Assembly: GCA_963706555.1 (NCBI GenBank)
Contig: OY970164.1
Coordinates: 4,774,001-4,838,000 of the forward strand
DNA from: Bog-473 sp963706555
GTDB lineage: Bacteria; Actinomycetota; Acidimicrobiia; Acidimicrobiales; RAAP-2
Reading direction: 5' to 3'
DNA length: 64,000 nucleotides
The position numbers and the translations under genes are program-made. The notes under the pieces were generated by a model, which did not search any database, had not been told where the DNA came from, and saw nothing but the letters and a program-made list of their open reading frames with translations. Of the stretch, positions 7,867 through 17,261 are shown in pieces. The first letter of the stretch is position 1, and each line of letters starts with the position of its first letter.

Positions 7867-10309
7867 CGACCGTCACGTGCTGCGTGTCGCAGTCATCGGC
7901 CGAGACCGTCAGGGTGATCCTTCCCTCGCCCGTCGGCCGAATCACGGCGAGTGCACGCCCGTCGAACGTGGTGCAGGTTGGACCGGCGAAGCCCTCCTCG
8001 CTCACGGGATTCGCGCTGCCCACCGCCTGGAGGACACCGGGGCCGTCCACCTCGACCCGGACGCGCCGATCGGCAGAACTGTAGAGCGCGCCCCGACTGT
8101 CGACCAGCGTGAGATCCACGAACGCCAGGTCGTCGGCCTGCGCACTGATCTCGGTGCGGTCGGCGCGAGCGTCGAGCAGCACAGGACCTGCGGCGGAAGA
8201 CAGACACATCCGTCCCAGCTCCTCATGGTCCCGCCAGGCCACGACTTCGAGAAGGCCGGGTTCGAACTCGGCCTCGAAGGCGGTCCGGTAGCGGTGGCCG
8301 GCGCCGGCCGGGCGCCTTCCCAGCGTGCGCCCGTTCACGAACAACTCCACTTCGTCGGCATCCGCATAGACCTCGACCGTCACCGGCCGGCCCTCGAATC
8401 CGTCCCAGCTCCAGGTCGAGACCGCGTCGCTCCAGTGCCACGGTGTCCCGGTTGCGGGTTGCCCGTGGAACTGGGGGCGTCGCACTACGACATAGGGATC
8501 CGCCCTCAGCCCGAACACGATCTCCCGGTAATACGACTGGGGGCGGCGATGGCCCGTGACGTCGATGTCGCCGCACCACGCGGTCAACCAGGGGTACTCC
8601 CCCATGAACGCCGCCGGACCGGCGGACGTATCCGGCTCACCGTAGACCGTGCGTCCGATCCCGACCTCGCCGAGGTAGTCCCAACCGGTCCAGGTGAAGT
8701 CTCCGATGACATGAGGAAGCTTGCGGACTGCGGCCCAGAGCGTGTCGATCGCCGCCGGATGGGTTTCGCTCCCGACGATGACGCGGTTGGGGGAGAGGTC
8801 GCGGTCCAGCTCATACCGCGACTCCATGTAGTTGTACCCGGCGACGTCCAGATACGAGAGAGTCTCCGCTGAGTTCCGAGCGATGGTCTCTGAGACCATG
8901 AGGTTGTTGAGGTGGTCGGCGAGGTTGGTCATGGCGGTATTCACCCCTGTCCGCTCGTCCGTGCCCGAGGTCCCACCGGCGAGGCCCTGGCGGAGCTCGT
9001 CGATCAGCTCGGCACCGCCAACCAGAAGGCCGCTGACGGCTTGCGTGATCAGGCGCGTGTCGTCAAGTGAACGAATCTTTTCGGCAATGGCGCGCCCAAG
9101 CCGGGCGCCGTGAGGTTTGCCGGCCTCTGGGATCTCGTTCCCGATGCTGTAGAGGATCACGCTCGGATGGTTCACGTCCTTCCGGACCATGGCCTCGACA
9201 TCCGCTTCCCACCACGCAGTGAAACGGAGTGCGTAGTCGTCGTCGCTCTTGGACTCCTCCCACATGTCGAATGTCTCGTCCATCACGAGCACGCCCAGGC
9301 GGTCGCAGGCATCGAGCATCGGTTTGCTCAAGGGATTGTGGGCACTGCGGATCGCGTTGAACCCCGCCGCTTTGAGTAATTCCACGCGTCGCTCTTCCGC
9401 CCGATCGATGGTCGCCGAACCCAGCACACCGTTGTCATGGTGCACACACGCACCGCGAAGAAGGACCTGCTGCCCATTGATCCGCAGGCCCCGTGCCGGA
9501 TCAACCGACAACGACCGGATGCCGAAGCTCGTCGTCTCCTCGTCAAGCACTTGCCCGTCGTCCAGGAGGGTCACCCGGCAGGTATGCAGATAGGCGTCGT
9601 CCGGGCCCCATCGGTGGGGACTCTGGACGTAGAGCCGCCGCCGAACCGTCACTGTGTCACCCGGGACGGTCGTCGCTGGCGCCTCGTCACTCGTGAGGAC
9701 GGAGCCCTCGGCGTCGAGCAACTCCGTGCGCAGGACGGCAGACGATCCCGCCAACGAGCAGTTGCGCACCTCCGCGACAACGACGACCGCTGCCATGCCA
9801 TCGTCGATGTCGGGGCAGGCCACCTGCAAGCCGCCCGGAGTGAGGTGGACCCGCCCAGCCTGCAGGAGCCAGGCATTGCGATAGATTCCGGCGCCCGAGT
9901 ACCAACGGCTGTCGTCGTGGGAGAGCGCTTCGACACGCAACTCGTTCGTCTCCCCGAAACGAAAGAGGTGATCCACTTCGACGACGAAATCGGCATACCC
10001 GCTTGGTCGATGAAGAGCCAACGTGTCATTGACGAAAAGGCGTGCATCGCGGTACACGCCTTCGAACTCCAAGAACACGGACGAGCCTGCTGCGTCAGCA
10101 GGGAGATCGAGAACCCGGCGATATTCCCAGGTGCCGCCGGGAAAATATGCAGTAGCCGGGGTCGATGACGGCGAACGTTCGGTAATGATCATCGCGTCGT
10201 GGGGCAGGGTGACCGGAGCTGGGTCGGAGACGGTCCCGAACTTCTCTGCGAAGGGATTCGCCTCCTTCCGTCGCACAGTCCAACCGTCGTTCAACCGGAT
10301 CCGGCGCAT
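7853..10309 (-). CDS. GH2 beta-galactosidase-like glycosidase with C-terminal Ig-like domains
   Basis: This is a family 2 glycoside hydrolase, 818 residues. The order is sugar-binding domain (residues 1-150, including TWEYRR and GIYRNAW), immunoglobulin-like domain (about 155-265), TIM barrel (about 270-590) and C-terminal beta-sandwich domains of the DUF4982 type. The acid/base is E392 in SIGNEI and the nucleophile is E515 in VGSETHP. There is no signal peptide, so it acts in the cytoplasm. It is the first gene of a four-gene overlapping operon with galT, the IMPase gene and the sugar kinase. That context supports a beta-galactosidase, but GH2 members with this architecture can have other specificities. 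A LacI-type operator lies 26-41 bases upstream of its ATG. Confidence 0.88.
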   Translation of the reverse strand: MRRIRLNDGWTVRRKEANPFAEKFGTVSDPAPVTLPHDAMIITERSPSSTPATAYFPGGTWEYRRVLDLPADAAGSSVFLEFEGVYRDARLFVNDTLALHRPSGYADFVVEVDHLFRFGETNELRVEALSHDDSRWYSGAGIYRNAWLLQAGRVHLTPGGLQVACPDIDDGMAAVVVVAEVRNCSLAGSSAVLRTELLDAEGSVLTSDEAPATTVPGDTVTVRRRLYVQSPHRWGPDDAYLHTCRVTLLDDGQVLDEETTSFGIRSLSVDPARGLRINGQQVLLRGACVHHDNGVLGSATIDRAEERRVELLKAAGFNAIRSAHNPLSKPMLDACDRLGVLVMDETFDMWEESKSDDDYALRFTAWWEADVEAMVRKDVNHPSVILYSIGNEIPEAGKPHGARLGRAIAEKIRSLDDTRLITQAVSGLLVGGAELIDELRQGLAGGTSGTDERTGVNTAMTNLADHLNNLMVSETIARNSAETLSYLDVAGYNYMESRYELDRDLSPNRVIVGSETHPAAIDTLWAAVRKLPHVIGDFTWTGWDYLGEVGIGRTVYGEPDTSAGPAAFMGEYPWLTAWCGDIDVTGHRRPQSYYREIVFGLRADPYVVVRRPQFHGQPATGTPWHWSDAVSTWSWDGFEGRPVTVEVYADADEVELFVNGRTLGRRPAGAGHRYRTAFEAEFEPGLLEVVAWRDHEELGRMCLSSAAGPVLLDARADRTEISAQADDLAFVDLTLVDSRGALYSSADRRVRVEVDGPGVLQAVGSANPVSEEGFAGPTCTTFDGRALAVIRPTGEGRITLTVSADDCDTQHVTVDARS

Positions 10310-10334
10310 GGTCGGGCATCTTACGACAGCTGTA

Positions 10335-10350
10335 ATGTTATCGCTACCAT
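10335..10350. promoter_or_regulatory. LacI-type operator upstream of the GH2-galT-kinase operon
   Basis: ATGTTATCGCTACCAT is a 16-base near-palindrome with a central CG, matching the classic LacI-family operator layout (ATGkTAkCGmTAmCAT). It lies in the 129-base gap between the GH2 start (10309) and the end of the GH78 gene (10439), 26 bases upstream of the GH2 ATG, well placed to block transcription. The cognate regulator could be any of the three LacI proteins in the window. Confidence 0.7.
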
Positions 10351-10438
10351 GCCGGACCGCAGAGGCTGCCCGCGGCGCAGGATCCCGGTCGCCGACCTGT
10401 CAATGCGCGGGAGACGTGGCTCGTCGAAAAATCGCCTT

Positions 10439-13129
10439 CTACAGGGAGAAGACCCAGGGAGCAGGGGGAATGTCCGCCCACTCGATGGCTTGCTCTTCCG
10501 AGACCTCGTAGATCCAGCGATGCGATCCCGACCCCACCGCTATCTCGGGTTCTTGCAAGCCGGGCCGGTGCACGATCGCTGACGAATTGGGGGGGACGTC
10601 GATCTCGAACGTGAGCTGGCGACCATCGAGCTTCCACCGGCACGCCGAGTGCCCATAGGGCGTGCGCAGGGCACAGTTGGCCGACGTCACCCCACGTCCG
10701 GGCACCGGGCTGAACCGGATGGTGCGATATCCCGGTTCCTCGGGAGAGATGCCCCCGATCGTGCGCTGCATCCAATCGGCCACGCTCCCGAAGGAGTAGT
10801 GGTTGAACGACGTCATCTCACCGGGATTGATCGATCCGTCCGGCAGCATGGCATCCCAGCGTTCCCACATCGTCGTGGCCCCCATCGTCACTGGGTAGAG
10901 CCAGGACGGACAGGCCGTCTCGGTGAGCAGACGAAATGCTGTCGTGGTATCCCCCACCGCCGACAGTGCCGGGAGTACGAGCGGGGTCCCGACAAAGCCC
11001 GTCGAGACCTGATAGCCGCGAACCGCGGACAGCAGGGCGATCCGTCCACCAGCTCGGGCCCGGTGCTCTTCGTTCTCATAGAGGTCGAACATGAGGGCCA
11101 GCGAGTACGCGGTGACCGAATCGGAGCTCACCAACCCACTCGGTGTCACGTATTCATCTCTGAAGGCTTGGCGCACCGCATCTGCGAGCAGGCCGTACTC
11201 ATCGGCCAGGGCGGCGAATCCCAGCGCCCGGGCCGCCTCGCTGACCAGCCGGGCCGACTGCGCGAAGTAGGCCGTGGCCACGAGTACGGCGTCCGTCTTC
11301 GCCCGCCAAGGTTGATCCGGTGGCGCGTCCGGGTCCAGCCAGTCTCCGAGCTGGAACATTTCGGGCCACAGAAGCTTGTCGCCGGCGAGCACCCGAACGA
11401 AGTCGACCCAGGCCTTCATGCTGTCGAACTGGCGGGCCAGGACCCCCACGTCGCCAAAACGCTGGTAGATCGTCCACGGGACGATCGTCGCTGCGTCCCC
11501 CCACGCCGCGGCTGCGAATTCACCCATCGGGAATTGCTCGATGGGGCCCGACCGGGACGACCAGGGTCACCCGCCCGTCTTCGATCTGCTCCGCTTTCAG
11601 ATCCTCCAACCAGTCAACGAGAAACCCCGAAACGTCGAACATGAACGATGCGGTCGGGGCGAAGGTCTGCAGGTCGCCGGTCCACCCCAAGCGCTCGTCG
11701 CGTTGAGGACAATCCGTGGGCACATCGACGAAGTTGCCGCGCAAACCCCACTCTGCATTCTGGTGCAGTTGATTCAGCAGATCATTCGAGCAGGAGAAGG
11801 CTCCGGTCTGCTCGAAGTCGGAGTGAATGACGACGGCAGCGAACGCCGATGGATCGATATCGTCCGACGGCCAACCCTCGACCTGCACGTAGCGGAATCC
11901 GTGGAACGTGAAGGTCGGCTCCCACGTCTCGACCCCCTTGCCCCGCAACACGTACGCATCAGTCGCCTTGGCCTTGCGCAGTGGCCGCACACCGAGTTCT
12001 TCGTGCTCCATCACCTCGGCGTGACGGAGTGTGATCGTCGCTCCAGGGGGGCCTTCGACGGCGAATCTCACCCATCCCACGAGGTTCTGGCCGAAATCGA
12101 GGACGGTCTTTCCCGTTGGCGTCACGATCACCTTCTCGACGGCGCGCTCCATAATCCGCCGCACCGGCGGCGCGATGGGTGCCACGAGCGCCCCGACCTC
12201 GGGACTGAACGCCTCCGCCGCGGCCCACCGCGAGTCGTCGAATCCGGGATCGTCCCAACCATCCATGATGCGCCGGGCGTCAAAGGCTTCGCCGTTGTAG
12301 AGGTCGGCACTGCGGATCGGCCCGTCAGAGGTCAGCCAATTCGTCCCGGTCCCGAACACCTCGGTCGATCCGTCCGAATACGTGACCTCGAGCTGCGCCA
12401 ACAGGCCGAGTCGATCGCCATAGACGTCGCGCACCATCTCCCACGTGAGATACCCGCTCCACCACCCGTCGGCGACCACCGCGCCGACGACGTTCTCGCC
12501 GGCGGAGAGGAGGCTGGCCACGTCGTGCGTCTCATAGCGGAGTCGAGCTCGATAGGCCGACCAACCCGGTGCGAGCAGACTCGCACCGACGACATGACCA
12601 TTGAGATGGAGCTGGTTGATCCCGGCCGACGTGGCATACAGCCGCGCCCGCTCGATGAGCACGCCCGACTTTTCACGCAGGGTGAGCGAGGACCGAAAGT
12701 AGCTCGGTCGCCCTTCCGACCCGCGGGTGGCCGGAGTGATCCATTGCGCCCTCCAGTCTTCCGCGCGCACGAGACCCGCTTCGATCCGAAGCTCGTCACT
12801 CCACTCGGAGGCCGACCCATCGACACCCCACACCCGCACGCGCACGCGACGACGCTCCCGGGAGTCCAGGGGGGCTCCGGGCCACTCGACGAAAACTGAA
12901 TCACTGCTCTCCCGACGACCGGCAGGCGTTCCGTCGACTTCTACCTCGTAGGCCCCTTGGCCCAGTCCGGCCTATCGGTGACGCTGATCCACGAGAGGCG
13001 GGGGCGTGGTTCGCCCAAGCCCAGCACGTCACCGCGGTGATACTCGGCCCGCACATCACGTACGAAGACCGGCCCTTCATTGGGCATTTGCTCTTGCGCT
13101 ATCGGCACGTTGTCATCAATGGCCCTCAC
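10439..13129 (-). pseudogene. GH78 alpha-L-rhamnosidase, two frameshifts as sequenced
   Basis: This hydrolase removes terminal alpha-L-rhamnose; the restored protein is about 900 residues. Three frames are needed. The N-terminal piece from the GTG at 13129 contains RAEYHRGDVLGLGEPRPRLS, the usual family start. A shift near 12959 follows (one base short in GGCCCCTTGG; restoring it gives DWAQGAYEVEVDG). The middle frame then runs to about 11545 (RAEDWRAQWITP, the beta-sandwich domains, NFVDVPTDCPQRDERLGWTGD). A second shift occurs at the four-G run 11543-11546 (three Gs would give VGPIEQFPMGEF), and the rest holds AAWGDAATIVPW and the C-terminal domain. There is no signal peptide. The start overlaps the LacI stop as GTGA. 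Confidence 0.87.
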
Positions 13130-14181
13130 CCCATACCTCCATCTTGCGCGACGTCACCCTTCGACACCGTGCTGCCGCGGATCACGAGCGAGGTGGGGAA
13201 CGGTCGAGACTCCCCTTCGATCCGGCCGGCGGCCCGGAGGGCGCACTCGCGTCCCATGCCAAAGATGTCCTGATGGACCGAGGTGAGACCCGGCGAGCTC
13301 GCGCCGGATTCCTCGATATCGTCAAATCCGGCGATCGCCACCTGCTGTGGGACATCGACACCGGCCTCGTGCAGCGAGTGCAGGACGCCGAGGGCCAGGA
13401 CGTCGGTGAGGGCCAGGATTCCCCACCGCGCACGATCGTCGTAGTGATCCAAGAAGATCCGCGCCGCCCCCTGGCCGTCGCCTCGGCTGTTTCCCTCCGT
13501 TGCGATGTGGACGACTGTCGACCATTCAATCCCTGCGCCGGCAAGGGCTTGTCGCCAACCTTCCATCCGCTCACCGAATTGTTGCCAGCGCAGGTGACAA
13601 TCGACCAGGGCGAATCGCCGGCATCCGATGTCGACGAGATGTTGTGCCGCCGCCCGGGCTCCGCCGATATTGTCAGCCGACACGGTTGGGATGTCGCTGA
13701 TGTCGGGCCGTCCACCGAAGGCAACGATCGGGATCCGACGGGTCACGGCCGCGGCGAATGCCGAGTCAGTTGGCCCAAGGGACCACGCAATGTAGGCGTC
13801 GACAGCAGCGTCCTGCACGCGCCGCTCGGCGGAATGCCCGGCAGCATGAATCAGAAGCAGTCCCAGATCGCATTCGTCAGTCCCCTGCGCCACGCCTCGC
13901 ATGAACTCGGCCGCACCGGGGTCCGAGAAGAGGTACGGGATCCCGACGTTGAAGATCATGCCGACGACCTCGGTCGTGCCCCGTCGGAGGGTCCGACCGA
14001 CCGGACTCGGTCCCCCGTAGCCCACCTCGTCCGCCGCGGCCAGGACCCGTCGCCGGGTCTTGGCCGCCACAATGGCCGGGCGCCCATAGACATTCGAGAC
14101 GGTCATCCGGGAGACGCCCGCCGCCGCGGCCACGTCATCGAGCGTTGCACGGCCACCTGCCACGCTGTTGATTGTATGCAT
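13126..14181 (-). CDS. LacI-family transcriptional regulator (adjacent to rhamnosidase)
   Basis: This is a sugar-responsive repressor, 351 residues from the ATG at 14181. The helix-turn-helix ATLDDVAAAAGVSRMTVSNV is at residues 11-30 and is followed by the LacI hinge and a sugar-binding core ending in IAGFDDIEESGASSPGLTSV. The frame is open a further 70 codons upstream, but that part has no family similarity. The stop overlaps the GH78 start by four bases (GTGA), so repressor and rhamnosidase are co-translated, and it likely controls the rhamnosidase. A perfect 14-base palindrome overlaps its own start codon, suggesting autoregulation. Confidence 0.9.
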   Translation of the reverse strand: MHTINSVAGGRATLDDVAAAAGVSRMTVSNVYGRPAIVAAKTRRRVLAAADEVGYGGPSPVGRTLRRGTTEVVGMIFNVGIPYLFSDPGAAEFMRGVAQGTDECDLGLLLIHAAGHSAERRVQDAAVDAYIAWSLGPTDSAFAAAVTRRIPIVAFGGRPDISDIPTVSADNIGGARAAAQHLVDIGCRRFALVDCHLRWQQFGERMEGWRQALAGAGIEWSTVVHIATEGNSRGDGQGAARIFLDHYDDRARWGILALTDVLALGVLHSLHEAGVDVPQQVAIAGFDDIEESGASSPGLTSVHQDIFGMGRECALRAAGRIEGESRPFPTSLVIRGSTVSKGDVAQDGGMG

Positions 14182-14185
14182 ACAA
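14172..14185. promoter_or_regulatory. Perfect 14-base palindrome over the LacI start codon
   Basis: TTGTATGCATACAA is perfectly self-complementary and contains the ATG of the LacI gene that precedes the rhamnosidase. This position fits an autoregulatory operator or a leaderless promoter start region. The centre is GC rather than the CG usual for LacI operators, and GntR-type sites can look similar. Apart from this palindrome, nothing is recognised in the rest of the gap from 14182 to 14417. Confidence 0.5.
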
Positions 14186-14417
14186 AAAGACACCGACAAG
14201 GTGAGGTGTGTGTCTTCGTCGCATCCCGTATGCCACGCTCGCTCCGCACGACCAGTGATCGCCACAACAGGAGCAGATCGGTCCCGTGAGCCAGGAGGTC
14301 GGCGTCTCAGGGCCACCCGACATCCAGATCTTCGACAACCAAATCCCGCCTGGCTGACAGGGTTACGCCGCGAGCGACACAACCATTGCATCGTTCATTC
14401 GGCGCGCCATATCCCTC

Positions 14418-17261
14418 TTACAGGGCAACCGGAGGGCCAGCATCCTGTGCGACCTGCTCGGTCACCGCACGCTCTGCTGTTCTGTCGCCGCTCCGGTTGA
14501 TAGCCCGTTCGTCAGTACCCAGATAGCTGGCGATCACGCGGGGATTGTCCCTCACGTCCCTCGGTGCTCCCTCCGCGATCACCGTGCCGGCTTCGAGGCA
14601 GTACACCCGATCACTGATGCGCATGATGAGCGGCATGTCATGCTCGATCAGCAGAACCGAAGCACCGAGTTGCTGCTGGACGTTGACGATGAGTGGCCCG
14701 AAGGCCTCCGTCTCACGCTGGGCCAGGCCGGCCGTGGGCTCGTCCAGGCACAGGACCTTGGCCCGGAGCGCCAGCAGCCCGGCCAACTCCACCACGCGAC
14801 GGGTACCCGTCGAAAGATCGCCGATGTGGTGATCCCGCCAGTTGGTCAAACCGAGCAGGTCGACGAGATCGGCCACCTCTGCTCTCTCCCGACGGCTTCG
14901 TCGCGTCGCCACGGGCAGCGCGAGCGCGGTCGACCATGCGTCCGTGCCTTGCCCCCCCAGGGCGACCAGCAGCGTTTCGTTCACGGTCAGCTCGGGGAAG
15001 AGGGTCGCCGATTGGAACGTGCGACCCAGGCCCAGGGCGGCCCGCCGGGCAGATGCCATGTCGCCGATCTCCTCGTCGCCCAGGCGGACCGATCCTGAAG
15101 CCGTGACGAATCCACCTATGGCGTTCATGAGCGTCGACTTGCCGGCACCGTTGCTGCCGATCAGCCCGACGATCTCTCCCCTGTTCACGACCAGGGAGAC
15201 GTTGTCCACGGCCGTATTCCCCCCGAACGCGACGCCCAGGTCCGACACCGCGAGGGAGGGTTTCCCTGCTTCTTGCAACTCGGGCTCCGGTCGGATCGCC
15301 ACCGCCGGCTGTCGTGGGGCGCGCGCAGGCGGATCCTTGCCGTAGCGCCGATCGGCCCAGGCCAGAACCGCGTCGCGCACGTCGTAGCTGATTTGATTGA
15401 GTCCGCGCGGAAAGTAGAGGAGGATCGCCAACAAGCCGATGCTCGAGGACAAGAGCGCGAGCACCGTGTTGTTCGGCGCCAAGGCGGGAATGCCGATGAC
15501 CCAGATCGCCCCGATCACGGCGGCCGTGACCGAGCCCATCCCGCCGATGACCACCATGGCCACCAGGCCCAAGGAGCCACCCACCAGGAAGAAGCTCCCC
15601 GGTCCCGAGAACGAGACGTTGGCGAAGGCTCCGGCGAGCAGTGCCCCGCCCAATCCCGCCAGGGCACCGGCAATGGAGAAGGCCCGGATCTTCTCCCAGG
15701 CCGGTCGCACCATGAAGGCGGAGGCGGCATTCTCGTTGTCGCGCACAGCCATGATGGACCGGCCCACCCCGCTGTCCCGGAACCTGCTTGTCACCAGGAG
15801 CACAACACCGAGGACGATGAGCACCACGTAGTAGTACGTCAGTTGCCCGGGGAATGAGAGCGAGAAGAGCTTTCCCGGAACGAGCGGCAGGTTTGACCCA
15901 TCCGGCGATTGCCCACTCAGGATCGACAGGCCGAAGAAGTACTGCTGTGCGGCCAACGCGAACACGAATGTGACAACCGCCAGATAGAGGCCCCGGACGC
16001 GCAACGCACCCAGACCGAGGACCGCGGCCAGCAGCGCAGAGGCCAGTGTGGTGACGGCGATTGCGAACCAGAACGGGACCCCCACCTCCACCAAGCGAGC
16101 CGCGAACAGGGCGCCGAGGCCGGCGATCGCCATCTGCCCCAGGGAGAGCTGCCCCAGCCATCCGGTGAGAACCGTGAGCGACGTGGCACAGATCGCGAAC
16201 GCGACCACTTCGGTGAAGATCTGCTGGGTCGAGGGACGGGTGAAGATCAGCGGGAGGATCACCGCAATCAGTCCGAGGAGGATCACCCCGCTCTTGTTCG
16301 CGTTGCGCGCCCACCGGTAGGACTGGAGGCGGGCCGGAATAGGCCGCGCTCGGGGGGTGAAGGCGAAAACCTCGTGGTCGTCTCCCTTCTCCCGGTTGAA
16401 GCCCACCGCCACCAGGACGGTGATGAGCAGCAGAAGGTTGATCAGCCCGGGCGTGTTGATGAAGTTGTAGGAGACCACGTTCTGCGCCAGCCCTATGGCG
16501 ATGCTGGCGATGATGGCCCGCCGGAACGACGTCATTCCCCCGATGACGGCCGCGACGAGCGCGAGCGACAATGTCTGATCGCCCAGCGTGGTCACGTCTC
16601 CGGCCGAACCCGACTGGCCGGCGATGAGGACGATGGAAAGCGTGGAGAGCGCAGCAGCGAGCGCCCACACCAGGGTCGAGACGAACTTCGGGCTGATGCT
16701 GGACAATCGGGCCAGCTGCGGATTGCTGGCGCAGGCCTTGACCGTCCGGCCGATGGTGGTCCGGTCGAGGAACCAGGTCAGGGCAACGAGGGTCACGGGG
16801 ACGATGATCAGTACCGAGAGATCAGATCCCCGGACCTGCACGCCGGCCACCGTCCAGAGCCCGTTGATCGCGCTCGGGTAGTGAATGCTGAGGTTCGTCG
16901 GCTGCGGGAGCTTGAAGGCGATCGCTTCGGCAATCTGCGCGACCCCGATGGTTGCCACAAGGACGACCACACGTGGTGACTTGCGCAGTCGGCGGATGAT
17001 CGTCGCGTCGACAATGGCGCCGAGCGCGAGGCCCGTGACGAGCGCCACGACCAAGGCCGCCCAGAAGGGGACGTGATACTGCACGACGAGCAACGAGAGG
17101 AGCGTGGCGCCGATGACGCCCATGTTGCCCACGGCGAAGTTGATGATCCGCGAGGCACGGTAGACGAGGATCACGCCGACGGCGATCACGGAGATCGCCA
17201 GACCCTGGACGAGTCCGTCGAACGCGATCTGGCTGTTGATCCACGTGACGCCGAGCATCAT
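14418..17261 (-). CDS. Fused Liv-type ABC transporter: LivH-LivM permeases plus LivG ATPase
   Basis: This 947-residue protein joins three subunits that are usually separate. Residues 1 to about 300 are a LivH-type permease (GLVQGLAISVIAVGVILVYR, later FRRAIIASIAIG). About 330-640 is a LivM-type permease (TGWLGQLSLGQMAIAGLGA, GGMGSVTAAVIGA). About 665-947 is a LivG-type ATPase with Walker A GSNGAGKST, LSTGTRRVVELAG in the signature position, Walker B VLCLDEPTAG and EHDMPLIM. ATGATGA couples its start to the MFS-LivF stop. Fused forms occur in actinobacteria. Liv transporters normally carry branched-chain amino acids or amides, but the glycosidase context suggests another substrate here, which is inference. 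It is the last gene of the GH3-SBP-MFS/LivF-LivHMG operon. Confidence 0.88.
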   Translation of the reverse strand: MMLGVTWINSQIAFDGLVQGLAISVIAVGVILVYRASRIINFAVGNMGVIGATLLSLLVVQYHVPFWAALVVALVTGLALGAIVDATIIRRLRKSPRVVVLVATIGVAQIAEAIAFKLPQPTNLSIHYPSAINGLWTVAGVQVRGSDLSVLIIVPVTLVALTWFLDRTTIGRTVKACASNPQLARLSSISPKFVSTLVWALAAALSTLSIVLIAGQSGSAGDVTTLGDQTLSLALVAAVIGGMTSFRRAIIASIAIGLAQNVVSYNFINTPGLINLLLLITVLVAVGFNREKGDDHEVFAFTPRARPIPARLQSYRWARNANKSGVILLGLIAVILPLIFTRPSTQQIFTEVVAFAICATSLTVLTGWLGQLSLGQMAIAGLGALFAARLVEVGVPFWFAIAVTTLASALLAAVLGLGALRVRGLYLAVVTFVFALAAQQYFFGLSILSGQSPDGSNLPLVPGKLFSLSFPGQLTYYYVVLIVLGVVLLVTSRFRDSGVGRSIMAVRDNENAASAFMVRPAWEKIRAFSIAGALAGLGGALLAGAFANVSFSGPGSFFLVGGSLGLVAMVVIGGMGSVTAAVIGAIWVIGIPALAPNNTVLALLSSSIGLLAILLYFPRGLNQISYDVRDAVLAWADRRYGKDPPARAPRQPAVAIRPEPELQEAGKPSLAVSDLGVAFGGNTAVDNVSLVVNRGEIVGLIGSNGAGKSTLMNAIGGFVTASGSVRLGDEEIGDMASARRAALGLGRTFQSATLFPELTVNETLLVALGGQGTDAWSTALALPVATRRSRRERAEVADLVDLLGLTNWRDHHIGDLSTGTRRVVELAGLLALRAKVLCLDEPTAGLAQRETEAFGPLIVNVQQQLGASVLLIEHDMPLIMRISDRVYCLEAGTVIAEGAPRDVRDNPRVIASYLGTDERAINRSGDRTAERAVTEQVAQDAGPPVAL

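Noticed and set aside
15909..16979. Plus-strand open frame of 356 codons opposite LivHMG
   Set aside because: The hydrophilic D/E/R-rich translation is the antisense of membrane helices and is not a real protein.
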